Source: an uncultured Parabacteroides sp.
GTDB lineage: Bacteria > Bacteroidota > Bacteroidia > Bacteroidales > Tannerellaceae
Direction: 5' to 3'
Length of the DNA: 64,000 nt
NCBI GenBank assembly: GCA_949298575.1
Contig: CASFXH010000005.1
Location: 1-64,000, forward strand
The notes beneath the pieces are model-generated. The model was not told the DNA's origin. It was given only the letters and a program-made list of their open reading frames with translations, and ran no database searches. The translations under genes were made by a program, and so were the position numbers. Shown here piece by piece: positions 63,432 through 64,000 of the stretch (position 1 is its first letter; the number at the start of each line of letters is the position of its first letter).

Positions 63432-63448
63432 AAATACCGCATAACGTC

Positions 63449-64000
63449 ATGAACCCAAGCGTGCGCTATCCAAACGTGGAAGGCCTTTTCTCGGAAGTGG
63501 ATCATTTTATTCCGGCGAGTTCAAAGGAGCGGCCTCCACGGATTGGAATCTCGGCGAATCGGAAAGAAGGCCTTTCATGCATCGCGGAAACCTATATTCA
63601 AGCGGTCGTTCATGCGGGAGGCGCTCCCATGCTTATTCCGGTGATCACGGATATCGCGCTCCTGACGGAGATTGTCGAAAGTATCGATGGCTTGATCATG
63701 AGTGGAGGGGCGGATATCAATCCGCTCTTCGTGAATGAGGATCCGATACCCCAATTGCAGGACGTGGATACTTATCGGGATGAATTTGACTTGATCTTGA
63801 TTCGTTTAGCTGCCAATCGACAGGTACCGATGATGGGCATTTGCCGGGGACATCAGGTGATGAACATCGCTTTTGGGGGATCAATCTATCAAGATATTTA
63901 CAGCCAAGCGGATGGCCCACTGATTAAGCATAGCCAGAAACAAGCGCGGGAATACCCTTCTCATCAAGTGACTCTCTCTTCAGGAAAAAATCGCTTAAAA
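63449..64000 (+). CDS. Class I glutamine amidotransferase / gamma-Glu-GABA hydrolase-like protein, partial
   Basis: The start of a C26-type hydrolase that runs off the window; 184 codons are present and the frame is open to 64000. PRIGISANRKEGLSCIAETY is the family opening, followed by AVVHAGGAPMLIPV and the DGLIMSGGADINPLF motif. The nucleophile elbow MGICRGHQVMN carries the catalytic Cys. Such proteins cleave gamma-glutamyl bonds, for example gamma-glutamyl-GABA. The His and Glu of the triad would lie beyond the window. The start at ATG 63449, 18 bp after gyrB, suggests cotranscription. Bacteroidales members may carry a second C-terminal hydrolase domain, which cannot be checked here. Confidence 0.85.
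   Translation, partial: MNPSVRYPNVEGLFSEVDHFIPASSKERPPRIGISANRKEGLSCIAETYIQAVVHAGGAPMLIPVITDIALLTEIVESIDGLIMSGGADINPLFVNEDPIPQLQDVDTYRDEFDLILIRLAANRQVPMMGICRGHQVMNIAFGGSIYQDIYSQADGPLIKHSQKQAREYPSHQVTLSSGKNRLK

Overview
The window looks like core chromosome from a Bacteroidales bacterium, probably family Tannerellaceae (Parabacteroides/Tannerella-like); the family call is inference. The order-level call rests on what can be read directly: a SusC/SusD pair, a NigD-like lipoprotein, an L34 with the Bacteroidetes C-terminal tail, the type IX secretion translocon protein SprA, a TamL/TamB pair, and promoters of the Bacteroidetes form TTTG-N19-TAnnTTTG. Base composition is uneven: roughly 7-19 kb is clearly GC-richer at third codon positions than 24-32 kb and the right end.

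Layout. 0-0.6 kb: decayed AraC-type regulator fused to a decayed tyrosine-integrase N-terminus. 0.7-8.7 kb: ruvA and the very large sprA. 9.1-13.0 kb (minus): parA-parB-DUF5683-LysM lytic transglycosylase, a tightly packed operon. 13.2-18.7 kb (plus): surE-lpxB, a NigD-like lipoprotein, a DUF6261-like protein, rnz, and a tiny exported protein that is little more than a T9SS-sorting-domain-like module. 18.7-24.5 kb: DUF3109 protein, gpmI, a YgjP-like metalloprotease and a lone TonB-dependent receptor. 24.6-30.1 kb (minus): DUF349 protein and the sodium-pumping decarboxylase operon oadG-oadA-oadB. 30.5-34.7 kb (minus): rpmH, a PASTA protein, an RluD-type pseudouridine synthase, ddl and an acyltransferase. 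34.9-43.0 kb (minus): TPR protein, then overlapping tamB-tamL. 43.2-50.5 kb: accessory block with an orphan susC-susD pair between two toxin-antitoxin modules, each with a toxin broken by one mutation. 50.8-57.7 kb: a membrane-anchored protein of unknown role, then (minus) ddh-lgt-flavodiiron protein-nagB and a two-gene sugar-metabolism set. 57.9-64 kb: a FimB/Mfa2-like lipoprotein, an anti-sigma/anti-anti-sigma pair, tRNA-Arg, recO, tRNA-Glu, rpsT, gyrB and the start of a class I glutamine amidotransferase-like protein.

The most unusual signal is not a gene. Seven intergenic sites carry short tandem arrays in which every unit holds a small palindrome. Six of them repeat every 22-24 bp and one every 42 bp. 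The unit sequence differs from site to site, except that two arrays 14 kb apart share the same one. All lie between genes. I cannot assign them to a named repeat family.

Much of the rest is ordinary conserved machinery for DNA repair and topology, chromosome partitioning, lipid A and peptidoglycan precursors, outer-membrane biogenesis and protein secretion.
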